Source of the DNA: Methylomonas sp. MK1
Lineage (GTDB): Bacteria > Pseudomonadota > Gammaproteobacteria > Methylococcales > Methylomonadaceae
Direction of reading: 5' to 3'
Length of the DNA stretch: 64,000 nucleotides
Assembly: GCF_000365425.1 (NCBI RefSeq)
Contig: NZ_AQOV01000001.1
Span: 3,348,001 to 3,412,000 of the forward strand
The stretch's first letter is position 1. Each line of letters begins with the position of its first letter. The position numbers and the translations under genes were made by a program. The notes under the pieces were generated by a model. The model saw only the letters and a list, made by a program, of their open reading frames with translations. It made no database searches and was not told where the DNA came from. Shown piece by piece: positions 16,768-26,453 of this stretch.

Positions 16768-18419
16768 TGAAAGCATGGTTTAAGAGCGGTTCGCCCTGGA
16801 TATGGATGACCGCCGGCGCGGTCAGTTTAAATCTGATACTGGTGGTGGGCTTACTGCTGCTGATTGCGGTGCGGGGGTTGGGGCATTTCTGGCCGGCCGA
16901 CATCATTGAATATCGTTATCAAGATCGCGATGGCCCGGAAAGCTCCATCATCGGTGAAGCGGTGGCGACTTCGTTACTGCCCGCAGCGCAAGCCAGGGCC
17001 GCCGGCCATGAGTTGCTGGATAACGGCGAATACTTGGTGCAGCATCTGGTAAAAACCGGTAACCGCGATATTCTCGGTAGCGATTTTCGCTGGATCCAGC
17101 AGCAATACATTCACAGCCAATCCACGCCGGACGATTTGATCATGGTCGAACGCCGCGAGTGGGGCAATTTCTATGGCCGATTGCTGGCGGTTAAGGAAGA
17201 CGGCGTGGTAATCGCCCAGGGCGAGCAGGCCTGGCAGGTGGCGCAACAGAAACTGGCAACCGTGCTGAATCAGCACGACGAAATCGATAGTTTGCAGGAT
17301 CACGAAGTCGGTGCGATCAACTATGAACTGGAGCGGCTGCGCTTGAAGCAGCGTGGGCTGGAACTGAAAAATGCCTGGAACGATGCTGCTAAGCAGGAGT
17401 TTGCCGCGCAAAAACAGACTTATGAAAAACAATACCAAGTGATCCAGCAACAAATCGGCAAGCTGAGCAAGGAAAGCAAACGCTATAGCTTGGTGGTTGC
17501 GGAAGCCGGAAACAAGGAAATTAGTCTGCCCTTGAATCGGGTGGTGAAAATGACCCGCCCCAACACGATGAGCGTGCTGGACAAATGCGGCGAATATGTC
17601 GCTAATTTCGCCACTTTTGTGAGCGACGAACCGCGTGAAGCCAATACCGAAGGCGGTATTTTCCCGGCTATTTTCGGTACTGTGTTGATGGTGATGCTGA
17701 TGGCGGTCGTCGTCACGCCGTTCGGGGTAATCGCTGCGGTTTACCTACGTGAATACGCCAAGCAGGGCTTTATTACCCGAGTGATCCGAATTGCCGTTAA
17801 TAATCTGGCCGGCGTACCGTCTATCGTTTACGGTGTGTTCGGCTTGGGTTTTTTCGTGTACATCATCGGCGGCAATATCGACCGCTTGTTTTTCCCGGAA
17901 GCCGCGCCCGCCCCGGTCTTCGGTACGCCCGGTTTGCTGTGGGCGTCGTTGACGCTGGCCTTGATGACCTTACCGGTGGTAATCGTGGCTACCGAGGAAG
18001 GTTTGTCGCGGATTCCCAAATCGATTCGAGAAGGCAGTTTGGCGCTGGGCGCCACCAAAGCCGAAACCCTATGGCGCACCGTATTGCCGATGGCTAGCCC
18101 GGCGATCATGACCGGCTTGATTTTAGCGGTGGCGCGTGCAGCCGGCGAAGTAGCACCCTTGATGCTGGTCGGCGTAGTGAAACTGGCGCCGACTTTACCT
18201 TTAGACGGCAATTTTCCTTATTTGCATCTGGATAGAAAGTTTATGCATTTAGGGTTTCATATTTACGACGTCGGCTTCCAGAGTCCGAATGTCGAAGCCG
18301 CCAGACCTTTGGTTTACGCGACGTCATTATTACTGGTGATGGTGATTATTGGTCTGAACATGTTCGCTATCTCGATACGTAACAATCTGCGGGAAAAATA
18401 CCGCGCCCTGGAAAATTAA
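16764..18419 (+). CDS. pstA: Phosphate ABC transporter permease PstA, large form
   Basis: A 551-residue permease. After helix 1 (about 10-32) comes a periplasmic insert of roughly 250 residues, including a coiled-coil segment rich in Gln/Glu/Leu (about 155-235), and then the permease domain (about 290-551) with the EAA loop EGSLALGATKAETLWRTVLP and ARAAGEVAPLMLVG. The extra domain parallels that of PstC, and the two inserts probably meet at the periplasmic face. Start ATG 16764 overlaps the pstC stop; an alternative ATG follows directly at 16767. Confidence 0.94.
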   Translation: MMKAWFKSGSPWIWMTAGAVSLNLILVVGLLLLIAVRGLGHFWPADIIEYRYQDRDGPESSIIGEAVATSLLPAAQARAAGHELLDNGEYLVQHLVKTGNRDILGSDFRWIQQQYIHSQSTPDDLIMVERREWGNFYGRLLAVKEDGVVIAQGEQAWQVAQQKLATVLNQHDEIDSLQDHEVGAINYELERLRLKQRGLELKNAWNDAAKQEFAAQKQTYEKQYQVIQQQIGKLSKESKRYSLVVAEAGNKEISLPLNRVVKMTRPNTMSVLDKCGEYVANFATFVSDEPREANTEGGIFPAIFGTVLMVMLMAVVVTPFGVIAAVYLREYAKQGFITRVIRIAVNNLAGVPSIVYGVFGLGFFVYIIGGNIDRLFFPEAAPAPVFGTPGLLWASLTLALMTLPVVIVATEEGLSRIPKSIREGSLALGATKAETLWRTVLPMASPAIMTGLILAVARAAGEVAPLMLVGVVKLAPTLPLDGNFPYLHLDRKFMHLGFHIYDVGFQSPNVEAARPLVYATSLLLVMVIIGLNMFAISIRNNLREKYRALEN

Positions 18420-18455
18420 ATTCGCATATCCATCCGGAAGACTGGACCCCATACC

Positions 18456-19289
18456 ATGACAACAGCCCAAAAGAATACCCACGCCATTGACATTAGTGCG
18501 TTGAAAAGGGAAGACAGAAAAAGCGCCGAACAGCTAGAAACCTGCATCAAAGTCGAAAACCTGGACTTGTTCTACGGCCAGAAGCAGGCTTTGCATAGCG
18601 TGAATATGGAAATGCCGCACAAGAAAGTGACTGCCTATATCGGTCCCAGCGGCTGCGGGAAATCGACGCTGTTGCGCTGTATCAACCGGATGAACGATCT
18701 GGTCGACGGCGTCACCATCAAAGGCAAGATTCTACTGGATGGCGAGGATATTTACGATAAATCGGTCAATGTCGCGGCTCTGCGCCGGCGAGTGGGCATG
18801 GTGTTTCAAAAGCCCAATCCGTTTCCGAAAACCATTTACGAAAATGTCGCCTACGGCCTAAGGATTCAAGGCATCAATGACCGACGTATACTCGACGAAG
18901 TGGTGGAAAAATCCTTGCGCGGCGCGGCTTTATGGGATGAGATGAAAGACCGGTTGAACGACAATGCCTTGGGGATGTCCGGCGGTCAGCAGCAAAGATT
19001 GGTGATTGCCCGGGCGATTGCCATTGAGCCGGAAGTGATTCTGTTGGACGAACCAGCCTCGGCGCTGGATCCGATCTCCACCCTGAAAATCGAAGAATTG
19101 ATTAACGAATTGAAAGAAAAATATACGATAGTGATCGTCACCCATAATATGCAGCAGGCGGCGCGGGTATCCGATTTCACCGCTTTTATGTACATGGGCG
19201 AATTAATCGAATTTGGTGAAACCAGCGAGTTGTTTACCAATCCGGCGAAAAAACAAACAGAAGATTACATTACCGGCAGGTACGGCTAG
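18456..19289 (+). CDS. pstB: Phosphate ABC transporter ATPase PstB
   Basis: A 277-residue ATPase driving phosphate import. Walker [10 protein letters not shown] is at residues 63-71, the Q-loop in VFQKPNPFP, the signature MSGGQ (Met in place of the usual Leu) at 174-178 and Walker B ILLDEP at 195-200; H-loop [13 protein letters not shown] follows. An N-terminal extension of about 30 polar residues precedes the usual start of the fold. The stop codon overlaps the AGGAGG site of phoU. Confidence 0.97.
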   Translation: MTTAQKNTHAIDISALKREDRKSAEQLETCIKVENLDLFYGQKQALHSVNMEMPHKKVTAYIGPSGCGKSTLLRCINRMNDLVDGVTIKGKILLDGEDIYDKSVNVAALRRRVGMVFQKPNPFPKTIYENVAYGLRIQGINDRRILDEVVEKSLRGAALWDEMKDRLNDNALGMSGGQQQRLVIARAIAIEPEVILLDEPASALDPISTLKIEELINELKEKYTIVIVTHNMQQAARVSDFTAFMYMGELIEFGETSELFTNPAKKQTEDYITGRYG

Positions 19290-19299
19290 GAGGTAGACA

Positions 19300-20019
19300 A
19301 TGGATAACAGCAAAATCAAACAGCACATTTCCCGTCAATTCAACGAGGAGATGGAAGATATTCGCAACAAAGTGCTGACCATGGGCGGCCTGGTTGAGCA
19401 GCAAGTCGATTTGGCGACCAAGGCTTTCATGAGTAACGACATGGAGAATGCCGAAAAAGTGGTGCAGCAAGACCAGTACGTCAACGAGATGGAAAAAGAC
19501 ATCGACCATGAGTGCACCGAAATCATGGCCAAGCGCCAGCCGGCGGCTTTTGATTTACGGATGTTGATCGCGACGATCAAGATCATCACCGACTTGGAGC
19601 GGATTGGCGACGAAGCGGCGCGTATCGCCAAAATGACCATGCGTCTGGAAGGTGCAGATTATTATCAGGACAAATATTACGAAATTGAACATCTGCTGAA
19701 TTTGGTCAAGGATATGCTGAACGGCGCATTGGATGCTTATGCCCGAAACGATGTTGAGGAAGTGATTGCCATCACTGAACAGGACGCCAAGGTAGACCGG
19801 GAATACACCAGCATCACCCGGCAGTTGATCACGCAGATGATGGAAAACCCGCGTAACATCACCAGAGCCTTGGATATGTTGTGGGCAGCCAGGGCTTTGG
19901 AGCGGATAGGCGACCACTCCTGCAATGTCTGCGAGCAGGTAATATACATGGTGAAAGGCAAGGATGTGCGCCATCTCAGCCGCGAAGAACTGGAACGTAC
20001 CGTTAATTCGGTTCGCTAG
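19300..20019 (+). CDS. phoU: Phosphate signalling protein PhoU
   Basis: A 239-residue all-helical protein with two PhoU repeats; the conserved metal-cluster motifs appear as ITDLERIGDEAARIAK and AARALERIGDHSCNVCE. PhoU connects PstB to the PhoR sensor and represses the Pho regulon when phosphate is plentiful. AGGAGG lies 7 bases before the ATG. It is the last gene of the pst cluster; no phoB/phoR pair is visible in the window. Confidence 0.96.
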   Translation: MDNSKIKQHISRQFNEEMEDIRNKVLTMGGLVEQQVDLATKAFMSNDMENAEKVVQQDQYVNEMEKDIDHECTEIMAKRQPAAFDLRMLIATIKIITDLERIGDEAARIAKMTMRLEGADYYQDKYYEIEHLLNLVKDMLNGALDAYARNDVEEVIAITEQDAKVDREYTSITRQLITQMMENPRNITRALDMLWAARALERIGDHSCNVCEQVIYMVKGKDVRHLSREELERTVNSVR

Positions 20020-20037
20020 TTATAAGGCCAATTTGAT

Positions 20038-20066
20038 TCAGGGTAACGGTTAATCCTGTACCCTGA
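20038..20066 (+). terminator. Possible terminator after phoU
   Basis: TCAGGGTA (20038-20045) pairs perfectly with TACCCTGA (20059-20066) across a 13-base loop, followed by TTTA only. Weak terminator in the converging spacer between phoU and the YfiR gene. Confidence 0.45.
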
Positions 20067-20229
20067 TTTACGTGCTCAGATATTTGGGGCGTGCCGCCCA
20101 TTGGTTGCAAAATCATACGCCCATTCGACGGCCTCGATCCAGACCAATCCGCAACCGTTCTCTACGGTTAGTGCTCTAATTTCTTGAGCCGCGGCCAAAA
20201 TTATCCAGAGAGTTGCTGCTTATCGGCAG

Positions 20230-20796
20230 CTACTCAATCATCCGCGAACTGCGCAATAGCTTGGAACTAATCGCCAGCCCGGTTCGCGTCACATTTTTTA
20301 GTTGTATAACCGGTTGAACCCGAAGGCCGTCGTTAGCCAGACGGATCATGCCGCCTCGGTGTTCGAAATCGGCGATATCGCTGACCGTCAACACCGGAAA
20401 TGGTCTGACAAACTCTAGGGTCGCGGCGAGAATTCTTTCCTGTTGCGCCGGAATATAAATCACTTGGCATTCGTGCAATTGTTCGGGTATTGGGTCGATA
20501 ATCAGCTGAATCGGTAAGTCGTTTACCCGCTCGCCTTCGATCAGTTTTGCCAGTATGCCGGTGACCGGCGAATTGGCGTAACTGCAAAACTGAAACGCCT
20601 TATTGGCTGTCGGCCAAGTAACGAAGTAGGCAAAGTTGTATAAATACGCTGCTTTAAGTTCTGTCTCGTTAAAGCGCGGCTCGTCCGCTCTGCCCGACTG
20701 CGGCGATGGTAAACAGCTTAGCAACAGCATTAACACACACCGCCGCGCAACTGCGCCGGTGTTTGCCAAGAACCTGTGTAGGCTCGTATACCGCAT
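20230..20796 (-). CDS. YfiR-family periplasmic protein
   Basis: A 188-residue secreted protein with a YfiR (DUF4154) domain. A signal region covers about residues 1-37; the hallmark KAAYLYNFAYFVTWP starts the domain, a middle segment has CQVIYIPAQQ, and GGMIRLANDGLRVQPVIQLKNVTRTGLAISSKLLR is the typical end. In Pseudomonas YfiR is a periplasmic repressor of the YfiN diguanylate cyclase. Its ATG follows the stop of the TonB receptor with no gap, so the pair is coupled. No cyclase or sensor gene follows, since phoU converges from the other side. Confidence 0.9.
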   Translation of the reverse strand: MRYTSLHRFLANTGAVARRCVLMLLLSCLPSPQSGRADEPRFNETELKAAYLYNFAYFVTWPTANKAFQFCSYANSPVTGILAKLIEGERVNDLPIQLIIDPIPEQLHECQVIYIPAQQERILAATLEFVRPFPVLTVSDIADFEHRGGMIRLANDGLRVQPVIQLKNVTRTGLAISSKLLRSSRMIE

Positions 20797-22797
20797 TTAG
20801 TAGCGTACCGTCGCTTTAAGGTAATAATTGCGTTCGAATTCGCTACTGATCACCGCGTTATCTATATTAGGGCTGAATTCCAGATGCCTATTGTCCAGCA
20901 AATTCTGCGCACCGACAGCCAATTCAAAATGCAGATTCGGCTGCCAGCCCAAGCGCAAGTCCAGACGATGATAGGCCGGCACCTGATTGATCAGGTGATC
21001 GGTGTAATACCAATGCGCATCGAATTCCAGTTGATACGGCAGATTGAAGTAGGAGCTGAGGTTGAAACGGTTGCGGGCGCTATTGCCTTCAGCCACCGTC
21101 GCGGCGCTATCCAGGCTACCGTCGCGCTGGTGCAAGGCAATCGCAAACAGGCTGTAACTACCTTGTAATCGCCAGCGTTCGGAAACCCGCCAATTCAGCG
21201 CTGTTTCCCAGCCGTAGGCTTCACCGTTTGCCTTGTTGGCAATTAGAAATGGGATAGTGATGTTGTCGCCGTTGATAAGCGGCGTTTGCGGTTCGGTGGT
21301 GCTTAGCCGGCCGTAATCGCTATAAAACAGCGTAGTATCCAGGTTAAAGATGTCGTTGGGGAAAAAGCGGTAGCCCAATTCGTAAGCGATTGCGCTCTCC
21401 GAGTCGAAATTATCGTCGCCCATAATGTTGGCTGTGGTTCCGGGGGCTACGTTGAACAAGACATTGACGTCGTGATCTGCCCTGGCCGGCACGCGAACTG
21501 CTCTGGATACCGCGCCCCACAGGCTGTGTTGTTGACTGGGCACCCACAACAGCCGGGCGGAAGGCTGGATCTCAAAGCCGGTAAAATCGTTATGCTCGAC
21601 TTTACTGCCGTATATCAAGCGCAGTTCGTCTGCCAGAAATCGCCATTCGTCTTGAGCAAAGACGTTGAACAAGTGCACATCGCGCTCGGATGGATCGAAG
21701 TGTAACAACGCCTGTTTTTGCTGAAGTTGATCGCTATTGAAGCGATAACCGGCACCCCACGTTACGTGATGAGCGTGCCAATTGAAATCATGCTGTAAAT
21801 CCAGGTCGAAGGTGCTGCGCCGATAATCCAGTCGGCTTTGGTTACGGACGGCATGATCGAAATAACTGCGGATTTGTAGGCGGCTATCGTTTTCCAGGGT
21901 TTGTTGCCAACGTAACAGCAGGTTGCCGCCATATTTTTTGGTGCTGTCGGGGCTAATGGGCGAAACCGGGTCGAGGCTATTCAGCGACTGCTGCATGTCG
22001 CCATTGAAATAGTCGCCCTGCACAATCAGGTTTTTGCGGGCGTCCGGGGTCCAATCGCTACGAAAACCGGCGCGGCCCATGTCAAGGCTGTCATTGGCTT
22101 TTTCGCCGTTGCCAAAATGAAAATCCTCGCGATGGTTGTACTTACCGTAGACTCGATAATTGAAGTCCGGATTGAGTTGGCCTCCGTAACGAAACGTACC
22201 GAATCCGGGCTCTTCCTTGCTGGTGCCGCCTGACAGCAATACGCCCTGCGATTCCTGAGCGGAACGCGTAATGATATTGATGACACCGTTGACGGCGTTG
22301 GAGCCCCACAGCGTTGCCCCGGGGCCGCGAATCACTTCGATACGGTCTATGTCTTCCAGCGGGTAGTCCTGCTCGTTCCAGTAAACGCCGGAGTTCAGTG
22401 GGTCGTAAACGGTGCGGCCGTCCATCATCACCAACAGCTTGTTGGCATTTATCCCGTTAAAGCCGCGGCTACTGATCGCCCATTGATTGCCATCCACCCG
22501 CGCGACTTCCAGGCCTGGCACCTTGCGCAGCAGTTCCGGAATCGACTGCATCCCGGAGCGTCTGATTTCTTCGTGGCTGATGACGAATACCGCCGACGGG
22601 GTTTCGCTGATAGGTTGTTGGTTTTTCGAGGCGATGGAAACGGTGGACGCACTCAGCTCTTGGAGAGATAAGGTTTTTAAATGGGATAGAGTATCGTCCG
22701 CCCCGGCAGGCGCGGCAGTCCGCAGGGCAATACAGAAAAGCGCCAAACGCTTATTTTTGCTCGCCAATTTTAACTTGTTTGCCATAATTTCCGTCAT
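20797..22797 (-). CDS. TonB-dependent receptor paired with YfiR
   Basis: A 666-residue outer-membrane receptor without an N-terminal STN signalling domain. After a signal region (to about residue 33, PAGA before DD) come a TonB-box-like segment (SASTVSIASK), the plug (about 55-175, ETPSAVFVISHEEIRRSG, VIRGPGATLWGSNAVNGVINIIT) and the 22-strand barrel ending in Tyr (KATVRY), the outer-membrane insertion signal. The class with SRGFNGINANKLLVMMDGRTVYDPLNSGVYW is repeatedly found beside YfiR genes. The start could also be the internal ATG at 22785. The ligand is unknown. Confidence 0.92.
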   Translation of the reverse strand: MTEIMANKLKLASKNKRLALFCIALRTAAPAGADDTLSHLKTLSLQELSASTVSIASKNQQPISETPSAVFVISHEEIRRSGMQSIPELLRKVPGLEVARVDGNQWAISSRGFNGINANKLLVMMDGRTVYDPLNSGVYWNEQDYPLEDIDRIEVIRGPGATLWGSNAVNGVINIITRSAQESQGVLLSGGTSKEEPGFGTFRYGGQLNPDFNYRVYGKYNHREDFHFGNGEKANDSLDMGRAGFRSDWTPDARKNLIVQGDYFNGDMQQSLNSLDPVSPISPDSTKKYGGNLLLRWQQTLENDSRLQIRSYFDHAVRNQSRLDYRRSTFDLDLQHDFNWHAHHVTWGAGYRFNSDQLQQKQALLHFDPSERDVHLFNVFAQDEWRFLADELRLIYGSKVEHNDFTGFEIQPSARLLWVPSQQHSLWGAVSRAVRVPARADHDVNVLFNVAPGTTANIMGDDNFDSESAIAYELGYRFFPNDIFNLDTTLFYSDYGRLSTTEPQTPLINGDNITIPFLIANKANGEAYGWETALNWRVSERWRLQGSYSLFAIALHQRDGSLDSAATVAEGNSARNRFNLSSYFNLPYQLEFDAHWYYTDHLINQVPAYHRLDLRLGWQPNLHFELAVGAQNLLDNRHLEFSPNIDNAVISSEFERNYYLKATVRY

Positions 22798-22846
22798 TTA
22801 CGCCCAATTAAGCACGCGTGCATTGTAGACGGAGGCGATTAAATAG

Positions 22847-22872
22847 TAAAAACCGCCCGAATGAGCGGCTTT
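22847..22872 (-). terminator. Terminator after the methyltransferase gene
   Basis: On the minus strand a stem of about 7 pairs (AAGCCGC with GCGGTTT, one bulge) is followed by TTTTACTATTT. It separates the methyltransferase from the receptor gene. Confidence 0.55.
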
Positions 22873-22883
22873 GCGAAGAAGAT

Positions 22884-23501
22884 TTATTTGATGGCGCGGA
22901 TCAGTTTGATCATGTCGCTGCTGGCGGGATCGACGAATATTTTTTGGAACGGGCAAGCTTGCACGCTTTTTAACGTCTGCCGGTTAATATTGGCGCCGAA
23001 AGTATTCAAAATCAGCGGGTTGAACAAATTCATCATCATCGCCAAAGCTTTGTTGGAGCTTAATACGTGTTCCAACAACAGCACTTGACCGCCAGGTTTG
23101 CAAACGCGATAGAGCTCTTTCAGGCCTTTTCTGGGTTTCGGTACCGAACAAAACACAAAACTGGCAATGACCGTGTCGAAGCTGTTATCGGCATAATCCA
23201 GAGCCTGCACATCCATCAAAGCCAGATCGACAACAATCTGTTTACGCTGTTGTTTGCGGCGGGCCATTTCCAGCATTTTCGGGCTGAAGTCGATAGCGGT
23301 GATCCGGCCATCATCAGGGTAAAACGGGAAGTTCTTCCCCGTTCCGACCCCGACTTCCAATATGTGGGCGCCGCTAGCCTGCGACCAGAGCTTTTTACGT
23401 AAACGGCGAAACAGCAAGCCTTCCAGAAAGCCTTCCAGGCCATCGAAATAAGGCGCAAGCCTATCGTAGCGCTGTCTGACTTTAGTGCTGTCCGCCGTCA
23501 T
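22884..23501 (-). CDS. Class I SAM-dependent methyltransferase (UbiE/PmtA-like)
   Basis: A 205-residue methyltransferase. Motif I, ILEVGVGTGKN, is at about residues 47-57; ITAIDFSPKML is motif post-I; DTVIASFVFCSVPKPRKGLKELYRVCKPGGQVLLLEHV gives motifs II and III. The small size and the sequence around YDRLAPYFDGLEGFLE resemble phosphatidylethanolamine or menaquinone/ubiquinone type methyltransferases. It lies 6 bases behind the Tim44-like gene, so both are likely co-transcribed. Substrate unknown. Confidence 0.88.
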   Translation of the reverse strand: MTADSTKVRQRYDRLAPYFDGLEGFLEGLLFRRLRKKLWSQASGAHILEVGVGTGKNFPFYPDDGRITAIDFSPKMLEMARRKQQRKQIVVDLALMDVQALDYADNSFDTVIASFVFCSVPKPRKGLKELYRVCKPGGQVLLLEHVLSSNKALAMMMNLFNPLILNTFGANINRQTLKSVQACPFQKIFVDPASSDMIKLIRAIK

Positions 23502-23507
23502 GCCGGA

Positions 23508-24479
23508 TTATTCTGCAAATTGCTGAATGCCGTCCAGGAACCAGCGGGTTTGATTGCTGTTTATGGGTTTGACGAAATGCCATACTTCTTTGATCGGTTC
23601 GGCTTTCGCGCCATCTTCGCTGATCAATGCGTCGAATAACACTACCGCTTCCAACTCCGAGCCGGCTTCGCGGACATCAATTAATTCAGCGTTGAGTTTC
23701 AGAACCTCAGTTTTGTTGCTGGCGCTGGATGCTTGCAATTGCTCTTGAATTTCCACAAATACCTTGTCCGTGGTTAAGCCGCGGATTTCCGCCAAGTCGC
23801 GACTATCCCAAGCTGCTTGCAGGTAGCGGTACGCACTTTCTGCGCCGCTCAAAAAGGCGCGCTGATCGAATCCGGCCGGCAGCTTGTTTGCATCGAAACT
23901 AGCGGCTTGTTGATATTCATTGTTGCTTAATCCTGCTGTTCTGCCTTTTTTGAACAGCACATCGGTATCGAAGCCGGAGCCGCCAGCTGCCGGTTGTTGA
24001 GTTTCGCGATAATAATTTTGCGATTCCGCTGGTTGTGAGTGAGCTGGTCCGTAACCGGTCGGTGCGGCGGGTTGCTGACGTGATCTGGCCGCAAACAAGC
24101 GATACAGCAGATAGGCGACGCCGGCAAACAGCAGCATGTCCATCAGATTGATGTTTTCGAATGCGCCACCGAAGAACAATGAGCCCAATAGTCCGCCTAA
24201 AGCCAAGCCACCCAGCATACCCATCAGGCCGCCGCGACCGGCCCAATTTTGTCTGGCTGTTTGATTTTGTGCGGCGGCTTGTTGCTGGCTAGCCGAGCGG
24301 GTAGGCTGGCTGCTGGCTCCACTGGGAGAGGTGGAGCGTTGAAACGGTGTGCTATAGCTCGGTTTGCTGCCGAAAGACTTTCCGCCGCCCATGCGTTTCG
24401 CCTGCGCTTCCTGGACACTGCCTAGCAGTAAGGCCAGCGCAATGAATAATGTTGCCAAGGTACCGATCTTTCTGTTCAT
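23508..24479 (-). CDS. Tim44-domain membrane protein
   Basis: A 323-residue protein with a signal peptide (AQA before KRMGGGKSFG at residue 27), a Ser/Gln-rich linker, two short hydrophobic helices with Gly-rich sequence (about 84-131) and a C-terminal Tim44-like domain (about 185-322, FLSGAESAYRYLQAAWDSRDLAEIRGLTTDKVFVEIQEQL). Bacterial Tim44-domain proteins share the NTF2-like fold of the mitochondrial import factor; their function is unsettled. Divergent from the metal-efflux operon. Confidence 0.87.
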   Translation of the reverse strand: MNRKIGTLATLFIALALLLGSVQEAQAKRMGGGKSFGSKPSYSTPFQRSTSPSGASSQPTRSASQQQAAAQNQTARQNWAGRGGLMGMLGGLALGGLLGSLFFGGAFENINLMDMLLFAGVAYLLYRLFAARSRQQPAAPTGYGPAHSQPAESQNYYRETQQPAAGGSGFDTDVLFKKGRTAGLSNNEYQQAASFDANKLPAGFDQRAFLSGAESAYRYLQAAWDSRDLAEIRGLTTDKVFVEIQEQLQASSASNKTEVLKLNAELIDVREAGSELEAVVLFDALISEDGAKAEPIKEVWHFVKPINSNQTRWFLDGIQQFAE

Positions 24480-24619
24480 AGGTGTTTGCCTAAAGTGAAT
24501 AAATGTATTCCGATATTCGGGGTAAAATCGCGTAATTCAAGTAGAATAGCCTTTCGCATGGTCCTATACAACCGCCGTCTACTGATTAACGACATCCAAC
24601 AGACATTCTGAAAACATAA

Positions 24620-25015
24620 ATGGTTGCATATTTGCGTCAATTTCTAGTTATGTTTTTGCTGCTTTTGCAAGTGGCAGCGCCGCTGGTGCATGCCCATGTC
24701 GGTAGAGAAGCCATGCAGGGCGGCCTGCATTTGCACGAATTCGAGTCGCTGCATATCGACCATGATGGCGACCCCGCCTTGATGGCTGTCGATCACGACC
24801 TGCAAATTCAAAATAGTATTGTCAATCTGGGCTCCGCTATCAAGCAGCAGCAATGGCTGGACAGGCTGATGCCGGTTTTCTATCTGCTGGTTAGCTTAGT
24901 TCCCGATTTGGCAATTATTCGGCAAATCGATACCGTTAATTTTTTCCCTTATATTCCGCTGTTCGCGTCGGATCCCTTACTCAGCCACAATCCATCCCGC
25001 GCGCCGCCGCTCTGA
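24620..25015 (+). CDS. His-rich secreted protein leading the metal-efflux operon
   Basis: A 131-residue protein with a signal peptide (about residues 1-25, VHA before HVGRE) and a histidine/acid-rich N-terminal mature segment containing HAHV, HLHEFESLHIDHDGD and VDHDL, a likely metal-binding stretch. A hydrophobic segment follows at about residues 83-98. It lies directly upstream of the efflux genes in the same direction, a position often taken by small periplasmic metal-binding proteins in such operons. No named family is recognised; a role as periplasmic metal sponge or chaperone is inferred. Confidence 0.65.
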   Translation: MVAYLRQFLVMFLLLLQVAAPLVHAHVGREAMQGGLHLHEFESLHIDHDGDPALMAVDHDLQIQNSIVNLGSAIKQQQWLDRLMPVFYLLVSLVPDLAIIRQIDTVNFFPYIPLFASDPLLSHNPSRAPPL

Positions 25016-25142
25016 AAGGGGTTGGCTTCGCTGTTGAAGTACGCTTATTTAACACGTAACAGCCCCGCGTTCTAAAAATGGTCAAATGCCCATTAGGCCT
25101 TTGGCTGCTCAGCCCTATTCAATTATTGCTTTGGAGTGCTCC

Positions 25143-26453
25143 ATGAATGGATACCGTTATCTGAAATGCGGTTTACCTGTTTTACTGCTGCTTACGGCGC
25201 CTTGCCTTGCCGAAATAAATTCTGTCGGAGAGAGCTTGGCGGCGACTCGCGGCGAAATGTTTTCGGAAAATTTGATTGTCGAGCACATGGATCCTATCGA
25301 AACCGATCAATCGCTGAGCTTGTCGCAATTAGTCGAAATAACCTTGGAAAAATATCCGGATCGCCTGGTTGGCGAAGCCTTGGCCCAGGAAGCCAACGCC
25401 TTGGCCGAACGCAGTGATGCTTGGGTGGCCGGCTCCACGGCTGTTGGTTTAAATTACATGGATGATCGAATTGCCGACGACCTGGGTTCGCGTGAGGCCT
25501 CGGCCCAAGTCGAAATCACTACCTGGAAATGGGGGCAGCGCGATGCCGGCCAGGCCGTGGCGGAGCGGGCCGGCGTTTCCGCGCAAAAGCAATCGGCGGC
25601 GGTTAAGCTGGAAGTCACACGCTTGATCAGAGATGCCTTGTGGAATATGGAAATCGCCAATATCGGTTTGCAACAGGCGCAAAATGCTTTGTCGATTTCC
25701 GAGCAATTGATGAAGAAAGTCGAACGCCGGGTGGAACTGGGCGATTTGCCGCGCGCGGATTTGTTGCTGGCCAAGGGTGAATATCTGCAAAACCGGGCGT
25801 TGGTAACCCAAGCTGAGGCGGAGGTAATGCATAGCCGTAAAGCCTATGCCAGTTTGACTACGTTGTCGCGGGTGCCGGGCAATTATCAGGAAAAACTCAG
25901 CGATATTACCTCCGTGACCAGCAACCACCCGATGTTGGAAGCTATCAATGCCATCATTGACCGCAAACAAGCAGAAATTGAATGGACCAAAACCACCGAT
26001 CCTATCAATCAACCCAAGCTCAGTGTAGGCGCGAAAAGCCAACGGGATGGCCGCAGCGGGCAAGACATCGAGAGTGTCGGCGTCGGCGTGGTGATGCTAT
26101 TCGGCGGAGAGGCCTATAACGCGCCGGAAATCGCGAAGGTGAATCTGGAGCTGAACAATGCCAAGGCGCAACGCGAACATCTTTACCGGCAGTTGGAGAA
26201 AAATCTGCACGAAGCCGAGCATGCTCTGGAAGTGACGCGGGCGGAGCTGGCAATAGCCAACGAGTTGAAACAAATCGCCGAAACCCATCTGAAAATGACC
26301 GAAGTCAGCTTCTCGGCCGGCGAAATCAACCTGTTGGATCTCTTAAAAATCCAGGCTCGCAGTCTGGAAGCGATTCGCAATGCCAAATTGCAGGAGGTTA
26401 AATTACAGCGCAACATCGCTTTCTACAATCAAGCGGTAGGCATACAGCCATGA
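25143..26453 (+). CDS. CzcC/CusC-type outer-membrane efflux protein (TolC family)
   Basis: A 436-residue outer-membrane channel of the TolC family. After a signal peptide (about 1-20, PCLA before EINS) it shows long amphipathic helices with the duplicated pattern of TolC: QAQNALSISEQLMKKVERRVELGDLPRADLLLAKGEYLQ and the matching LKMTEVSFSAGEINLLDLLKIQARSLEAI. ATG 25143 is preferred over the upstream frame start at 25086, because GGAG lies 7 bases before it and a signal peptide follows. Its stop codon overlaps the adaptor gene (ATGA). Confidence 0.9.
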   Translation: MNGYRYLKCGLPVLLLLTAPCLAEINSVGESLAATRGEMFSENLIVEHMDPIETDQSLSLSQLVEITLEKYPDRLVGEALAQEANALAERSDAWVAGSTAVGLNYMDDRIADDLGSREASAQVEITTWKWGQRDAGQAVAERAGVSAQKQSAAVKLEVTRLIRDALWNMEIANIGLQQAQNALSISEQLMKKVERRVELGDLPRADLLLAKGEYLQNRALVTQAEAEVMHSRKAYASLTTLSRVPGNYQEKLSDITSVTSNHPMLEAINAIIDRKQAEIEWTKTTDPINQPKLSVGAKSQRDGRSGQDIESVGVGVVMLFGGEAYNAPEIAKVNLELNNAKAQREHLYRQLEKNLHEAEHALEVTRAELAIANELKQIAETHLKMTEVSFSAGEINLLDLLKIQARSLEAIRNAKLQEVKLQRNIAFYNQAVGIQP

